A stretch of 64,000 bases of DNA from Luteibacter sp. 9135 (GTDB lineage Bacteria; Pseudomonadota; Gammaproteobacteria; Xanthomonadales; Rhodanobacteraceae), in NCBI RefSeq assembly GCF_000745005.1, contig NZ_JQNB01000001.1, positions 496,001 to 560,000 of the forward strand, in the 5' to 3' direction. Position 1 is the first letter of the stretch. The number at the start of each line of letters is the position of its first letter. Under the pieces are notes generated by a model. It did not search any database, was not told the DNA's origin, and was given only the letters and a program-made list of their open reading frames with translations. Of this stretch, positions 8,315-18,602 are shown piece by piece. A program made the position numbers and the translations under genes.

Positions 8315-8884
8315 TCAGTGCTTCGGCTTCTTCGGCAACGCCGTCACGGAGTCCGCGTCCTTGCCGAGGCTATCGGCTTCGATCACCGCGCCGTGCGGCG
8401 TATCCAGCCAGCGGCCTTCCACGCCGATACCCCGGCCGACCACGAGATGCTTCGACAGCGCATCGGCGGCATGCGGCGGGATGCGTACGATCACGCCATC
8501 GTCCAGCAGCACGCCGTGCACGTTGCCCTTGGGGCCGTGCAGCAACCGCTCCACGGTGCCCTCGTACGACCAGCGCGAACCGTCATCGGCCACTTTCGGC
8601 TTGTCGTGTCCCTTGCCGGGACCCTCGTCCATGATGCGCTTGCCACGGGGCGGGTCGATGGCGACGGCCACCACGAGATCGACGTCACGCAGCGCCACGC
8701 CACGCACCTCGATGGTCGCGCCGCGCTTGATGGCTTTCTCGATCGCGGTGGAAAGATGCGGCGGCGTGTGCACCTCCATGCCGTCATCGAGCAACAGGCC
8801 GTCGATGAGACCGTGACCGTTGATGATGAAACGGTCGAGGGCGCCACGGATCACCGGCAGGCGATCGGGGTCGAGATGATGCAT
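8315..8884 (-). CDS. Uncharacterised protein with two copies of an OB-like repeat
   Basis: The protein has 189 aa, no signal peptide and no membrane segment. It consists of two related halves, each holding a G-x-x-x-G-[LV]-LLDDG-x-x-V-x-x-PPH core (near residues 22-45 and 118-142) followed by a GxGIEVxG-like beta segment. The first copy reads DGLLLDDGMEVHTPPH and the second HGVLLDDGVIVRIPPH. The spacing suggests small beta-barrels (OB-fold-like). The same unit occurs twice in the protein encoded just upstream. No known function was recognised. TGGAG lies 7 nt before the ATG. Confidence 0.72.
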   Translation of the reverse strand: MHHLDPDRLPVIRGALDRFIINGHGLIDGLLLDDGMEVHTPPHLSTAIEKAIKRGATIEVRGVALRDVDLVVAVAIDPPRGKRIMDEGPGKGHDKPKVADDGSRWSYEGTVERLLHGPKGNVHGVLLDDGVIVRIPPHAADALSKHLVVGRGIGVEGRWLDTPHGAVIEADSLGKDADSVTALPKKPKH

Positions 8885-8912
8885 GGGTATCTCCAGTAAA
8901 AAAGAAAGCAGG

Positions 8913-8938
8913 ACGGCCGCCCTGAAACGGGCGGCCGT
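8913..8938 (-). terminator. Hairpin terminator after the 8956-9777 gene
   Basis: A 10-bp GC stem (8913-8922 with 8929-8938) has a 6-nt loop. Read on the minus strand it is followed by a T-rich stretch (8890-8906), which suits termination between the two repeat-domain genes. Confidence 0.6.
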
Positions 8939-8955
8939 GTAACGCGGTGATCGGC

Positions 8956-9777
8956 TTAGCGGACGGGCGGCGGAACCATGCCCACCGTGTTGGACGGACC
9001 CGGCACCGTCTGCGGGGGCGCCGGAGGGGCGGGCGGCGGCGGGAGCTGACCCGGCTGCGGCGGCTGCACCAGCGGCTGTTCGGTGCCGGGGGAGGCGCCG
9101 ATCGCCGTGGCCTGTATGGCCCTGCCGAACGGGGACTCCACACCGAAACCCTTCGCGCTCAGGCGCGCGCCCGGTTGCAGCAAGGGATTGTCCACCGCGG
9201 CCGGCGGCGGGACCCGCACGATCGGGCCGCTATCGAGGACCACGCCGTTGACCTCGCCCATGGGCCCCAGCAGCGCCTGGGTCACGCGACCCTGAGCGTC
9301 CATCGGCTGGAGGGCCGGCGGGACCGGGGGTGCGGGCGGAACGGCGGGCGGCGTATCGACCAGCTTGTCGCCATTGGGCAGGCCGAGCGACGCGGCGCGG
9401 ATCAGTGGCAACGTACCGACTCGGAAACCGTCTATGTCGAGACGGTCGCCCGTCCTGGCCTTGGCGGTAAGCGACGCGCCGAGGGTCGGCGGGAAATCGA
9501 CCTGCGTGTGGTCGGCAAGCAGCACGCCGTCCACTTCGCCGTTCGGGTTGACCAGGAAACGGGCAATGCGACCGCTCAGCTGCACGCTGCGCTGGGACGA
9601 TGTCATCGGCGGCGGGGGCGGCGGTGGAAGCGGTGCTGCCTGGTCCGGTGCCGGCGGCTGGGCCTGGGCTACCGAGGCGGACCGGGGTGCTGCGAGCGAC
9701 GGCGCGACGGTGGCAGCGGCGGCCGTCATGCCGCCGCAAGCGGCGAGGATGGCAAAGGAAAGAACGCGAGTTTTCAT
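8956..9777 (-). CDS. Secreted proline-rich protein with two OB-like repeats
   Basis: The protein has 273 aa. A signal peptide covers about residues 1-29 (basic MKTR, hydrophobic core, Ala-rich cleavage region). A proline-rich linker with eight consecutive prolines follows, then two copies of the VDGVLLxDxxxVxxPP unit (near 75-120 and 155-215) and a Pro/Gln-rich tail. The protein is predicted to be periplasmic or extracellular. The domain is shared with the cytoplasmic-looking neighbour at 8315-8884, so the two are probably paralogues. GGAG lies 7 nt before the ATG at 9777. The function is not recognised. A sigma-54 response regulator gene ends 150 bp upstream on the same strand. Confidence 0.72.
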   Translation of the reverse strand: MKTRVLSFAILAACGGMTAAAATVAPSLAAPRSASVAQAQPPAPDQAAPLPPPPPPPMTSSQRSVQLSGRIARFLVNPNGEVDGVLLADHTQVDFPPTLGASLTAKARTGDRLDIDGFRVGTLPLIRAASLGLPNGDKLVDTPPAVPPAPPVPPALQPMDAQGRVTQALLGPMGEVNGVVLDSGPIVRVPPPAAVDNPLLQPGARLSAKGFGVESPFGRAIQATAIGASPGTEQPLVQPPQPGQLPPPPAPPAPPQTVPGPSNTVGMVPPPVR

Positions 9778-9926
9778 GTTCGACTCCGAGGTGCGGTGGG
9801 GAGGCCGCATCAAGGTCGATGCATGCGCCGTGCCAACCCTCTGGACGCCGTATGGCGCCGCTGTGCGCATCGCGTGCAGGCCGCGGTGTCCCTTTCCGGG
9901 ACACCCGGGTGTCCACCCGCGGGACA

Positions 9927-11254
<1,328 letters not shown>

Positions 11255-11264
<10 letters not shown>

Positions 11265-12691
11265 GGCAGCTCCACGCGAAAGGCGGTCTGGCCATCGTGC
11301 CATGCATGGCCGACGGTTCCGTTATGGGCTTCGACGATATCGCGTACCAGCGCCAGCCCGAGCCCATTGCCGTCGATGCGATCCGTGGCGAACGGCTCGA
11401 ACAGATGGTCGCGCACCTCCTGCGACATCGGCTCGCCCACGTTGGCAACGATCATGACCAGGCGCCCGTCCGTGGTTTCGATGGACCAGTTCACGATGCT
11501 GCCGGCAGCACGATGACGCAGCGCATTGCGCAGCAGGTTGTCGACCGCGCGCTCCATCTGCGCAGGATCGAGCGACCAGGTGCTCGCCCCGTCGCCGACG
11601 CGCAGTGCGACGGCGGTTTGCCGGTCGTCCAGTTCGGCCAGCACGCGCCGGGCCCACCCGGCGATGTTCACCTCGGTGCGCTCCACGCGCACCGGCTGCA
11701 CCATGCGCAGCAGCGTTTCCACCAGGGCATCCAGCTTGCCCACCTGTGCCAGCATCAGGTCCAGCGAGGCGTGGGTGGTCGGGGACAGGGCTTCGGGCGT
11801 GATCGCCAGCGCGTTCTCGGCCGCCAGGCGCAGGGTGGCGATGGGGTTGCGGATCTCGTGCGCCACGGTAGCGGTCATGCGACCCAGCGAGGCCAGGCGC
11901 TCATGGCGGCTGAGGTGAGTGGCCAGCGTGGCCGCCTCGCGGTGGCTCTCGGCGAGCCGGGTCGCATACCCGACCACCGTCTCGCCCAAACGATCCAGCT
12001 CGGGCGCGCCCGTTCGCGGCAGGTCGGGAATGGCGTCGCTATTCGCCAGCGCATGCTCCACCGCAGCAAAGCGTCGTGACCAGCGGCGCATGATGGCGCC
12101 CAGCGCACCGGCCGAAGCCAGCGCCAGGGCCAGCAGTACGCCGGCCGCCGCGGCGAACAATCCGGACGAACGGCCCGGCGCATGGGCCAGGTGGGTCATC
12201 GTCCATCCCGCGCGGTACGCGTCGATCGGGCACGCGGCGATCAACAGCGATTCGCGCTTTCCGGAACGGGTATAGCCGACCGTCTCGTGCCGTGACAGGG
12301 CCGCCGCAGCCGTCGTCACCAGGTTACTCCGCTCCGCGTCCGGCACGTCGGACTTGCTGCCCGACCCCTGGTACGTGGGATAGGCATAGGCGACGAAACC
12401 CGTGCGGTTGTCCCAGACGCCGCCCTCGATGCCGTCCTGGTCCGCCAGCACCAGTTGGACCACGACATTGGCAAGGCCGTTGGCCAGCGACTCCGAGCGT
12501 GCGTCCGCACTGGCGCCGTTATAGCGGGCGACCAGGGACGCGCAATCGGTGTCCAGGGTTTGTCGCGCCTGGGCAAGCTGCATGCTGCCCGACTGCTGCC
12601 AGGCGGCGAAGAGCAAACCCGCCATGCCGACGCAGCCGGCAAGGATCAGCACCCAGACCAGGAAGAGCTGACGGGAAAGGGTGGCGGGCAT
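11255..12691 (-). CDS. Membrane sensor histidine kinase paired with the sigma-54 regulator
   Basis: The protein has 478 aa. Transmembrane helices lie at about 9-31 and 176-200 and enclose a periplasmic sensor of about 140 residues. A linker near 200-250 is followed by a HisKA domain with TVAHEIRNP (His278), an N-box (RNALRH), and G boxes ending in NGLGLALV. Relatives of this type phosphorylate NtrC-like regulators and include ZraS/HydH- and DctB-like kinases. The ligand cannot be read from the sequence. The kinase gene is upstream of its regulator and overlaps it. Confidence 0.9.
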
Positions 12692-12772
12692 GGGTCACCG
12701 GGAGGAAGAATCCGGCGAGGGTAGGCGTGTTACCTGTACGCTTTCGTGAACGACGCTGCGTGCTGCGCGCCG

Positions 12773-12997
12773 TCAGGACTCGTCGAAGCCGACGCCGGTA
12801 GGCGACGGCATGTAGAGGTCATGGGCCAAAAAACCCAGGCACACCAGGGTAAGAACGACACCCGCCGCGATCCATATCCGACGGCGCGTGGGATTCCAGC
12901 GGGCGCAGTACTGACGCCACCAGGGGAAGGCCGCCGCCGCGGCGCGCACGCCGTGCAACGCCCATTGGCTGTTTTCCAGATGCTGGAGTGCCCACAT
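12773..12997 (-). CDS. Small single-pass membrane protein of unknown function
   Basis: The protein has 74 aa. A basic, tryptophan-rich N-terminal half is followed by one hydrophobic helix (about residues 41-63, IWIAAGVVLTLVCLGFLAHD) and a short polar tail. An AAGGA pair lies 5-14 nt before the ATG, which supports real translation. It lies 81 bp upstream of the two-component kinase gene on the same strand and directly downstream of a tandem-dyad regulatory site, so it may be the regulated first gene of that unit. The family was not recognised. Confidence 0.6.
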   Translation of the reverse strand: MWALQHLENSQWALHGVRAAAAAFPWWRQYCARWNPTRRRIWIAAGVVLTLVCLGFLAHDLYMPSPTGVGFDES

Positions 12998-13063
12998 CGT
13001 CCTTGATCCTTCTGCTCAGGCGTCGTCGTCCGCAGGATTATGAATAAGAGCGACCAGGAGCGG

Positions 13064-13104
13064 TGTAGGCCTACGCCCTACAGTTGTGTAGGCATTCCCC
13101 TACA
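13064..13104. promoter_or_regulatory. Tandem TGTAGG...CCTACA dyads, predicted activator site
   Basis: Two inverted repeats lie head to tail: TGTAGG-N7-CCTACA at 13064-13082 and TGTAGG-N6-CCTACA at 13087-13104, offset by 22-23 bp (two helical turns). Reading toward the 74-aa gene, a CATAAT -10-like box follows 18 bp after the position where a -35 box would be, and that -35 is poor, as at activator-dependent promoters. The dyad resembles the GacA/UvrY-type TGTAAG-N6-CTTACA site. The regulator is unknown. Confidence 0.5.
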
Positions 13105-13123
13105 CGGGTTCTGTCTTCTTTCT

Positions 13124-13471
13124 CTAGGCTTGGGGCGCCACAGGGGCATGCGCCACCGCGGCTCCGGAGGGATCGAGCTTGACCGGTACGATCGCCTCGA
13201 CACTCCGTCGGGTCCCATGCTGGACGGGTGGGTTGAAGGCGTGCGCCTCGACGACTGACAGCGCCTTGCGGTCCAGGTCCGCATTGCCCGTCGTGCGAAC
13301 GATCCGGGCATGACTCGCATGTCCGTCAGCGTCAACGGTGACCTGCACGATAGCCTCGCCCGAGGCCGGCCGCCCCGAGGCGTCTTTCGGCCAGTCGTCG
13401 GCATGCACTGCCTGCGCCAGCAACGCACCGATGACCAGCAGGACCCAATAACCCGCGACGTGTCTGCCCAT
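13124..13471 (-). CDS. Periplasmic TonB C-terminal-domain protein (TonB-like)
   Basis: The protein has 115 aa. A signal peptide (about residues 1-24, ending VHA-DD) is followed directly by one TonB C-terminal fold: GEAIVQVTVDADGHASHARIV, a conserved DLDRKALSVV helix and a FNPP turn. Unlike energy-transducing TonB it has no long proline-rich spacer, and its N-terminus looks cleavable, so it may not energise receptors. GGAGAAGG precedes the ATG. It may be monocistronic. Confidence 0.75.
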   Translation of the reverse strand: MGRHVAGYWVLLVIGALLAQAVHADDWPKDASGRPASGEAIVQVTVDADGHASHARIVRTTGNADLDRKALSVVEAHAFNPPVQHGTRRSVEAIVPVKLDPSGAAVAHAPVAPQA

Positions 13472-13640
13472 GACCTTCTCCGGAAAATGTCCGGCCGAAC
13501 TGTAACGCCGATCGCACGCGCGACGAACCGTAAGTTTGCGCGTTGTTTACGGCATCCCGTCCAGGAAACCTATTGCTTTTACGGCGCCTCGCAATAACTT
13601 GCGTGTACCGGCACCGATTGCCTCCGATATCCCGCACGCC

Positions 13641-14471
13641 ATGAATCCATATCCCCGCCTCCGCCATCGGACGCCTGCGCTGGCCGCCTGTCTTGCGATG
13701 GCCCTGCTGGCAATGTCGTCACCATCCTTCGCCGACGATGCCGCAACGCCCATCTGCACCGACCGGCCGACCAAGGCCAACTCGACGTGCACCGTTCCTG
13801 CCGGTTCCTCCCAGGTCGAAATCGATATCGGCAACACCACGCGCGATCATCAGGCATCGACAACCACGCGTACGGTCAACATCATCAATCCGACGCTGAA
13901 GTACGGGCTCGGCGATAAAACCGACCTACAACTCAGCTGGTCGCCGCACATCGCCGTGGATATGCGCGACCACGCAAGCAATGCGCGCAGCCACGCGTCC
14001 GGTCGTGGCGACGCCTATCTGCGCCTGAAGCATCGGTTCGTCGATACCGATGCTGTCTCCGTAGCAGTCATCCCCTTCGTAAAAGCGCCTACCGCAGCGC
14101 ATGGCATCGGTAACGATCGTTGGGAAGGCGGCGTCGCCCTGCCTGTCGCAGTTCCGCTCCCGGGGGGCTTCGCACTGACGCTGGGCCCCGAAGTGGATGT
14201 GCTGGCCGATCTCGACGGCTCGGGTCACCATGCGGCGCTGGTCAACCTGGTCAATGTCGCCCACCCGCTAGGCAGCCGGATGACCCTCGCCGTGGAAGTG
14301 TGGGATCTGGTTAACCGCGATCCCTCTGGCACGGTACGCCAGCGTTCGGCGGATGTGGCGCTGAGCTATCTCGTCACGCCCGCCTGGCAGGTCGATGTGG
14401 GTGCCAATGTCGGCATGACCCGTGAAACACCCGATCGTCAGTTCTATGTTGGACTATCGGCCCGTTTTTGA
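13641..14471 (+). CDS. Outer-membrane transporter-like beta-barrel protein
   Basis: The protein has 276 aa. A signal peptide ends near residue 31 (PSFADDA). The mature part is rich in alternating beta strands with small polar turns and ends in the barrel signature LSARF. The motif NPTLKYGLGDKTDLQLSW resembles proteins annotated as phenol-degradation meta-pathway or generic OMP transporters. The substrate is unknown. No strong ribosome site precedes the ATG at 13641, and the start is chosen because the signal peptide begins there. Confidence 0.75.
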   Translation: MNPYPRLRHRTPALAACLAMALLAMSSPSFADDAATPICTDRPTKANSTCTVPAGSSQVEIDIGNTTRDHQASTTTRTVNIINPTLKYGLGDKTDLQLSWSPHIAVDMRDHASNARSHASGRGDAYLRLKHRFVDTDAVSVAVIPFVKAPTAAHGIGNDRWEGGVALPVAVPLPGGFALTLGPEVDVLADLDGSGHHAALVNLVNVAHPLGSRMTLAVEVWDLVNRDPSGTVRQRSADVALSYLVTPAWQVDVGANVGMTRETPDRQFYVGLSARF

Positions 14472-14581
14472 ACGGGGCGCCATCGATCAGGATCGATGCT
14501 GGTGCGACAATGTCTGGGCGAACCGTTGTGTCGGAGGCTCGGGGGTCGCATGGCGTAATGAACGAGCGTGACAGGGTGTTG

Positions 14582-15067
14582 ATGAACGAACTCGGCCCGC
14601 GCATCTGCATCCTTGGGCCATCCAATGCGGGTAAGTCAACCCTGGCGCACACCATTGCGTGCGCCAATGACCTGACGTGTGTGCACCTCGACCAGTTGCG
14701 GCACGTGCCGGGTACACCGTGGACGCTTCGGGACGACGAAGCCTTTCAGGCACTGCATGATGCCGCCATCGCGGAAGACCGCTGGGTGATGGAAGGCAAC
14801 TATTCGCGCCTGCTGCCCCAGCGTCTTGCCCGCGCGACCGGTCTCATCGTGCTGGATGTATCGACCGGCACGAGCCTGCTGCGGTACGTGCGGCGATGCC
14901 TGGACGGCGGTCCACGCATCGGAGGTATCGGCGCTACGCGCGATCCCATCCGCTGGGCCATGCTCATGCACATCATCGGACCGACGCGAGCCGGCCGCAG
15001 GCGTTATGCCGAGGTGTTCGCCCAAAGTGCCCTGCCCAAACGGTATATCAGCGGATCGAGACCCTGA
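14582..15067 (+). CDS. P-loop nucleoside/adenylate kinase-like protein (FlaR/topology-modulation type)
   Basis: The protein has 161 aa. The P-loop GPSNAGKST is at residues 12-20. A HLDQLRHVPGTPW motif and a WVMEGNYS motif follow, both typical of the small AdK-like family annotated as DNA topology modulation protein FlaR, and a basic lid region follows near RRCLDGG. The real substrate of the family is unclear. The ATG at 14582 (AGGG 5 nt upstream) puts the P-loop at the usual place. In-frame ATGs at 14558 and 14513 are alternatives. Confidence 0.78.
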   Translation: MNELGPRICILGPSNAGKSTLAHTIACANDLTCVHLDQLRHVPGTPWTLRDDEAFQALHDAAIAEDRWVMEGNYSRLLPQRLARATGLIVLDVSTGTSLLRYVRRCLDGGPRIGGIGATRDPIRWAMLMHIIGPTRAGRRRYAEVFAQSALPKRYISGSRP

Positions 15068-15128
15068 CCCGTTCGGCGAGCAAGTCCTGGCAGTGTCGAG
15101 AAAACCAACATCGCCAACGACGAGAGGT

Positions 15129-15388
15129 TTATGCCGGCAACGGCACGGCTAGCGGTGGCAGGGGTTGAGTCGACGTCTCACGCTGCTCGGCCTCCTGACC
15201 GACGCGACATTCTCCAACGAGCCCGGCAAGGGCATCTGCCTGCCCCTTCAACGATTTGGAGGCGGCCGAGGCCTCATCCACCAGCGCAGCAGTCTGCCGG
15301 GTGACATCATCCATCTGGTTGACCGCCTGACGCACCTGGCCGACGCCGTGACTCTGCTCCGTCGCCGCCGCGGCGATCTCGTCGAGTG
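15129..15388 (-). pseudogene. Remnant of a methyl-accepting chemotaxis protein C-terminus
   Basis: On the minus strand, codons covering about 15388-15198 encode a clear end of an MCP signalling domain: DEIAAAATEQSHGVGQVRQA, then QMDDVTRQTAALVDEA, then a coiled-coil tail. This is the segment after the hairpin tip. The hairpin, HAMP and sensor regions are missing. The reading frame continues upstream only into non-homologous sequence antisense to the lysR gene. No start codon or ribosome site fits. It is judged a decayed gene fragment that lost its 5' part, possibly when the lysR/SDR pair arrived. Confidence 0.7.
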
Positions 15389-15445
15389 GAACCCGGACGT
15401 AAAGGGCAGTTCGGAGGTGATCGTGAAGCAGATCGATGCGATGAC

Positions 15446-16375
15446 TCATTTCCTCGTCGGGACAGGCCAGCGCCACACCGGATCGCCCAATATCTCCGCT
15501 AGATAGTCGGCCACCGCTTCCACCTTCACGGGCCGGTTGCGTGTGGTCGGCGAGACGAAGTACAAGCCGCCGCCCGGCTGCTGCCACTCGGCAAGCAATG
15601 GAACAAGGCGTCCATCGCGTAGGTATTCCGCTGCAATGAATTCGGGCAGCGCGGCGATGGCCTGCCCCGCCAGCAACACCGGCAGCAAGGCCTCCGAGTT
15701 GGTTACACGCAGCCGGCCCATGGGATGCACGACTTCTTCCTTCTTGCGTCCATTCCGAAAGCGCCACACGTCGCTGCCTGCGCGAAATGCATAAGCGAGG
15801 CAGTGCGTCGGGTCCAGATCGCGTGGGTGCCTTGGCTCGCCGTGCCGCGCGACATAGGCCGGCGCCGCCACCGTATAGCGCGACACCTCGCAGATGCGTC
15901 GCGCTGCCAGTGACGAATCGGGCAGCGAGGCGATGCGGAGCGCGGCGTCGAAGCCGTCTCCGATGACATCGACGACGGCATCGGAGAGATGCAGGTCGAT
16001 CGACAGCTCGGGATAACGCTCGAGCAACCCGGGGAGTATCGGCGCGATCCAGTGCACGCCGAAGGTCATCGGCACGGCCAGGCGCACCGTGCCACGCGGG
16101 GAGGCGGACTGATCGCGTGCCAGTGCCTCGGCTTCCTCGGCGTCACGGTAAAGCTGCGTCGCCCGCCCCAGTAGGCTCGTGCCGAACGCCGTCAACGCCA
16201 ACTGGCGGGACGTCCTGTTGAACACGCGGGCACCCAATCGCTTTTCAAGACGCTCAATGCCGCGCGAAAGCGTCGGCACAGAAAGGTCGAGATCACGGGC
16301 CGCCGCTGCGAACGACCGGCACTCGGCGATCTTGGCGAACAGGGCCAGGCCCTCGAAGTCGGGAAGCTTTGACAT
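15446..16375 (-). CDS. LysR-family transcriptional regulator
   Basis: The protein has 309 aa. An N-terminal winged helix-turn-helix spans about residues 8-67 (AFNRTSRQLALT-type region after SFAAAARDLDLSVPTLSRG), and a LysR substrate-binding domain follows. It belongs to the CrgA/DmlR-like group in which N-terminal NRTSR is common. It is divergent from a short-chain dehydrogenase, with 98 bp between the starts, the classic arrangement in which LysR controls its neighbour. The start ATG at 16375 gives the usual length. The effector is unknown. Confidence 0.88.
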   Translation of the reverse strand: MSKLPDFEGLALFAKIAECRSFAAAARDLDLSVPTLSRGIERLEKRLGARVFNRTSRQLALTAFGTSLLGRATQLYRDAEEAEALARDQSASPRGTVRLAVPMTFGVHWIAPILPGLLERYPELSIDLHLSDAVVDVIGDGFDAALRIASLPDSSLAARRICEVSRYTVAAPAYVARHGEPRHPRDLDPTHCLAYAFRAGSDVWRFRNGRKKEEVVHPMGRLRVTNSEALLPVLLAGQAIAALPEFIAAEYLRDGRLVPLLAEWQQPGGGLYFVSPTTRNRPVKVEAVADYLAEILGDPVWRWPVPTRK

Positions 16376-16473
16376 TTCATTTCTGCAACGATGGCTTTCA
16401 TTTGATTCTATTTCGTTCGCATCCGCCCGTCGATAACCTGTGCTCATCAACCCACGCGTATCGAGGTACCACC

Positions 16474-17232
16474 ATGTCACGCAAGCTTGAAAACAAGATC
16501 GCCGTCGTCACGGGCGGAAGCACCGGCATTGGCCTGGAAACAGCCCGCCAGTTCGCCCTCGAGGGCGCCACGGTCTACATCACCGGCCGTCGCACGGCCG
16601 AGCTGGATGCCGCAGCGGCGTCCATCGGTCCGCAGGCCAACGGGATCGCGGTGGACTCGACAAAACTCGCCGATCTGCAGCACCTGGTCGACGTCATCAA
16701 GGCCCGGCACGGGCGAGTCGATGTGCTTTTCGTCAACGCAGGCGGCGGCTCGATGCTTCCGCTGGGCGCCATTACCGAAGAGCACTTCGACGACACCTTC
16801 GACCGCAATGTGAAGGGCACCTTGTTCACCGTACAGGCGATGCTGCCCATCCTGGGCGAAGGCGCCTCGGTCATTCTCACCGGTTCGACCGCCGCCACAA
16901 AAGGCACGCCCGCTTTCAGCGTCTATGGCGCATCCAAGGCCGCCGTTCGCGCCTTCGTCCGTCACTGGATCCTCGATGTCGACACGAGCCGCAGGCTACG
17001 CTTCAACACCCTGAGCCCTGGGCCGACACGTACACCGGGTCTGGTGGACCTTGCCGGTCCCGATGCGGCCCAGCAGCAGGGACTGCTCGACTTCCTCGCC
17101 ACCCAGGTGCCAATGGGACGCGTGGGTGAGCCGGTCGAGATCGCGCGCGCCGCCGTGTTCCTCGCGTCGGACGATGCCAGTTTCGTCAACGGCATCGAGC
17201 TGTTCGTCGACGGTGGTCAGGCGCAGGTGTAG
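16474..17232 (+). CDS. Short-chain dehydrogenase/reductase (SDR)
   Basis: The protein has 252 aa and is a classical SDR. The cofactor motif TGGSTGIG is at 13-20, NAG at 88-90, Ser138, and the YGASK catalytic pair at Tyr151/Lys155. The C-terminal FVNGIELFVDGG motif is typical. GAGG lies 8 nt before the ATG at 16474. It is cytoplasmic and NAD(P)-dependent with unknown substrate, and is probably regulated by the divergent LysR protein. Confidence 0.9.
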   Translation: MSRKLENKIAVVTGGSTGIGLETARQFALEGATVYITGRRTAELDAAAASIGPQANGIAVDSTKLADLQHLVDVIKARHGRVDVLFVNAGGGSMLPLGAITEEHFDDTFDRNVKGTLFTVQAMLPILGEGASVILTGSTAATKGTPAFSVYGASKAAVRAFVRHWILDVDTSRRLRFNTLSPGPTRTPGLVDLAGPDAAQQQGLLDFLATQVPMGRVGEPVEIARAAVFLASDDASFVNGIELFVDGGQAQV

Positions 17233-17491
17233 TGCGTCTCGCTTGCTCGTCTGCTGGCTTGCGGCGCTGGCCTCCAGCGCCGCGGTTACGAAGCTCCTCA
17301 ACGCTTTTCCCTGCTAACCGTCCTTCTCTCATGGTGGAAGGCCGGGGCTCGGGGCATCCGCGCGATACCTGACGACACGCCGCCCACACGAGGCGGTCAC
17401 GTGCGGCAGGACACTGTCCGCCGCACACCACCGGATCGCCCAAAGAACGACGCCGGCTTCTCTCATCTGGCCGATGGCCAAAAGGACTTCC

Positions 17492-18520
17492 ATGAATACC
17501 ATCCGCTCCGAATCCGGATACAACGCCCCCGTCGGTTCCCACATCACCGAAAGCGACGTGACACTTGTCCGTCGCATCTCGTGGGGGTCGATCTTTGCCG
17601 GCGTCATCATGGCCGTGGTCATCCAGCTCGTCCTCAGCCTCATTGGTGCAGGCATCGGCTTCAGCACCACCGACGCACTGGCCCATGATTCGCCCGACGC
17701 CTCCAGTGTAGGCATCGGCGCCGCGGTATGGTGGGGCGTCAGTAGCGTGCTGGCCCTGTTCACCGGCGGCTGGGTCGCCGGCCATCTCGCCGCGGCGCCC
17801 GGGCGGACGGACGCCATGCTCCACGGCCTCGTCGCCTGGGGTCTGGCCAGTCTGCTGGGCGCCTATCTGGTCGCCACCGCCGTCACGTCGATCGTAAAGG
17901 GTGGCGCCACCGCGGCGGGTGCGGCCGCCAGCGCGGCCGGCAGCGGTATTGCCGCTGCGGCGGGTCCGGTGGTGGACGCAGCGAAGAACCAATTGCAGGA
18001 AAGCGGCATCACGATGGATTCGCTAAAGGGTCAGGCCAATCAGTTGCTGGCACAGACCGGTAAGCCCGCCTTGCAGCCCGATGCCCTCAAGCAGCAGGCG
18101 AACGGCGCAGCCAACCAGCTGAACGACGCCGCCCAGAACCAGGGCAACGGTGACACGGGCGAAGATGTGCAGGCTGTCGCACAGCGCATCATCGCCTCGG
18201 GTAGCGACACCGTGCAGCAGGCCGACAAGCAGGCCCTGGTCAACGTGGTGATGGCGCGCGCCGGCGTGTCGCAGCAGGAAGCCGAGCAGCGCGTGGACAC
18301 CTGGATCACGCAGTACCAGCAGACCAAGGCCAAGATCGCGCAGGCGAAGGCCGAGGCCGAGGTGAAGGCTCGTGAGGCCGCCGACGCCGCAGCCAAGGCT
18401 GCCGCCAAGGCGTCACTGGGCGCGGCGATCGCACTGATACTGGGTGCGATGGCGGCTGCCCTGGGCGGCGCGCTGGCGGGCCGCCGCTATGTGGTGGTAG
18501 TGGATGAACGCCTGCGCTGA
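17492..18520 (+). CDS. Membrane protein with long helical cytoplasmic or periplasmic segment, unknown function
   Basis: The protein has 342 aa. Three hydrophobic helices lie in the first 150 residues (near 33-53, 76-98 and 108-130), followed by a Gly/Ala-rich stretch, a long Gln/Ala/Lys-rich region with strong coiled-coil character (about 150-310), and a final hydrophobic helix near 315-335. The ATG at 17492 is chosen for its AAGGA 5 nt upstream. The layout resembles uncharacterised envelope proteins with a glycine-zipper-like membrane part. No catalytic motif is seen. A terminator lies about 80 bp after the stop. Confidence 0.72.
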   Translation: MNTIRSESGYNAPVGSHITESDVTLVRRISWGSIFAGVIMAVVIQLVLSLIGAGIGFSTTDALAHDSPDASSVGIGAAVWWGVSSVLALFTGGWVAGHLAAAPGRTDAMLHGLVAWGLASLLGAYLVATAVTSIVKGGATAAGAAASAAGSGIAAAAGPVVDAAKNQLQESGITMDSLKGQANQLLAQTGKPALQPDALKQQANGAANQLNDAAQNQGNGDTGEDVQAVAQRIIASGSDTVQQADKQALVNVVMARAGVSQQEAEQRVDTWITQYQQTKAKIAQAKAEAEVKAREAADAAAKAAAKASLGAAIALILGAMAAALGGALAGRRYVVVVDERLR

Positions 18521-18602
18521 TCGCTAACGCGATCGAGCGAGCCTCGGCGCGCACGACGCGCTCCGGGGTTGCCGAGGCCCGAGGGCTACGCGGCAAGTAT
18601 CC

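Noticed and set aside
18541..18578. GCCTCGGC...GCCGAGGC inverted repeat
   Set aside because: The loop is 22 nt and no T-run follows; the better terminator is 18603-18640.
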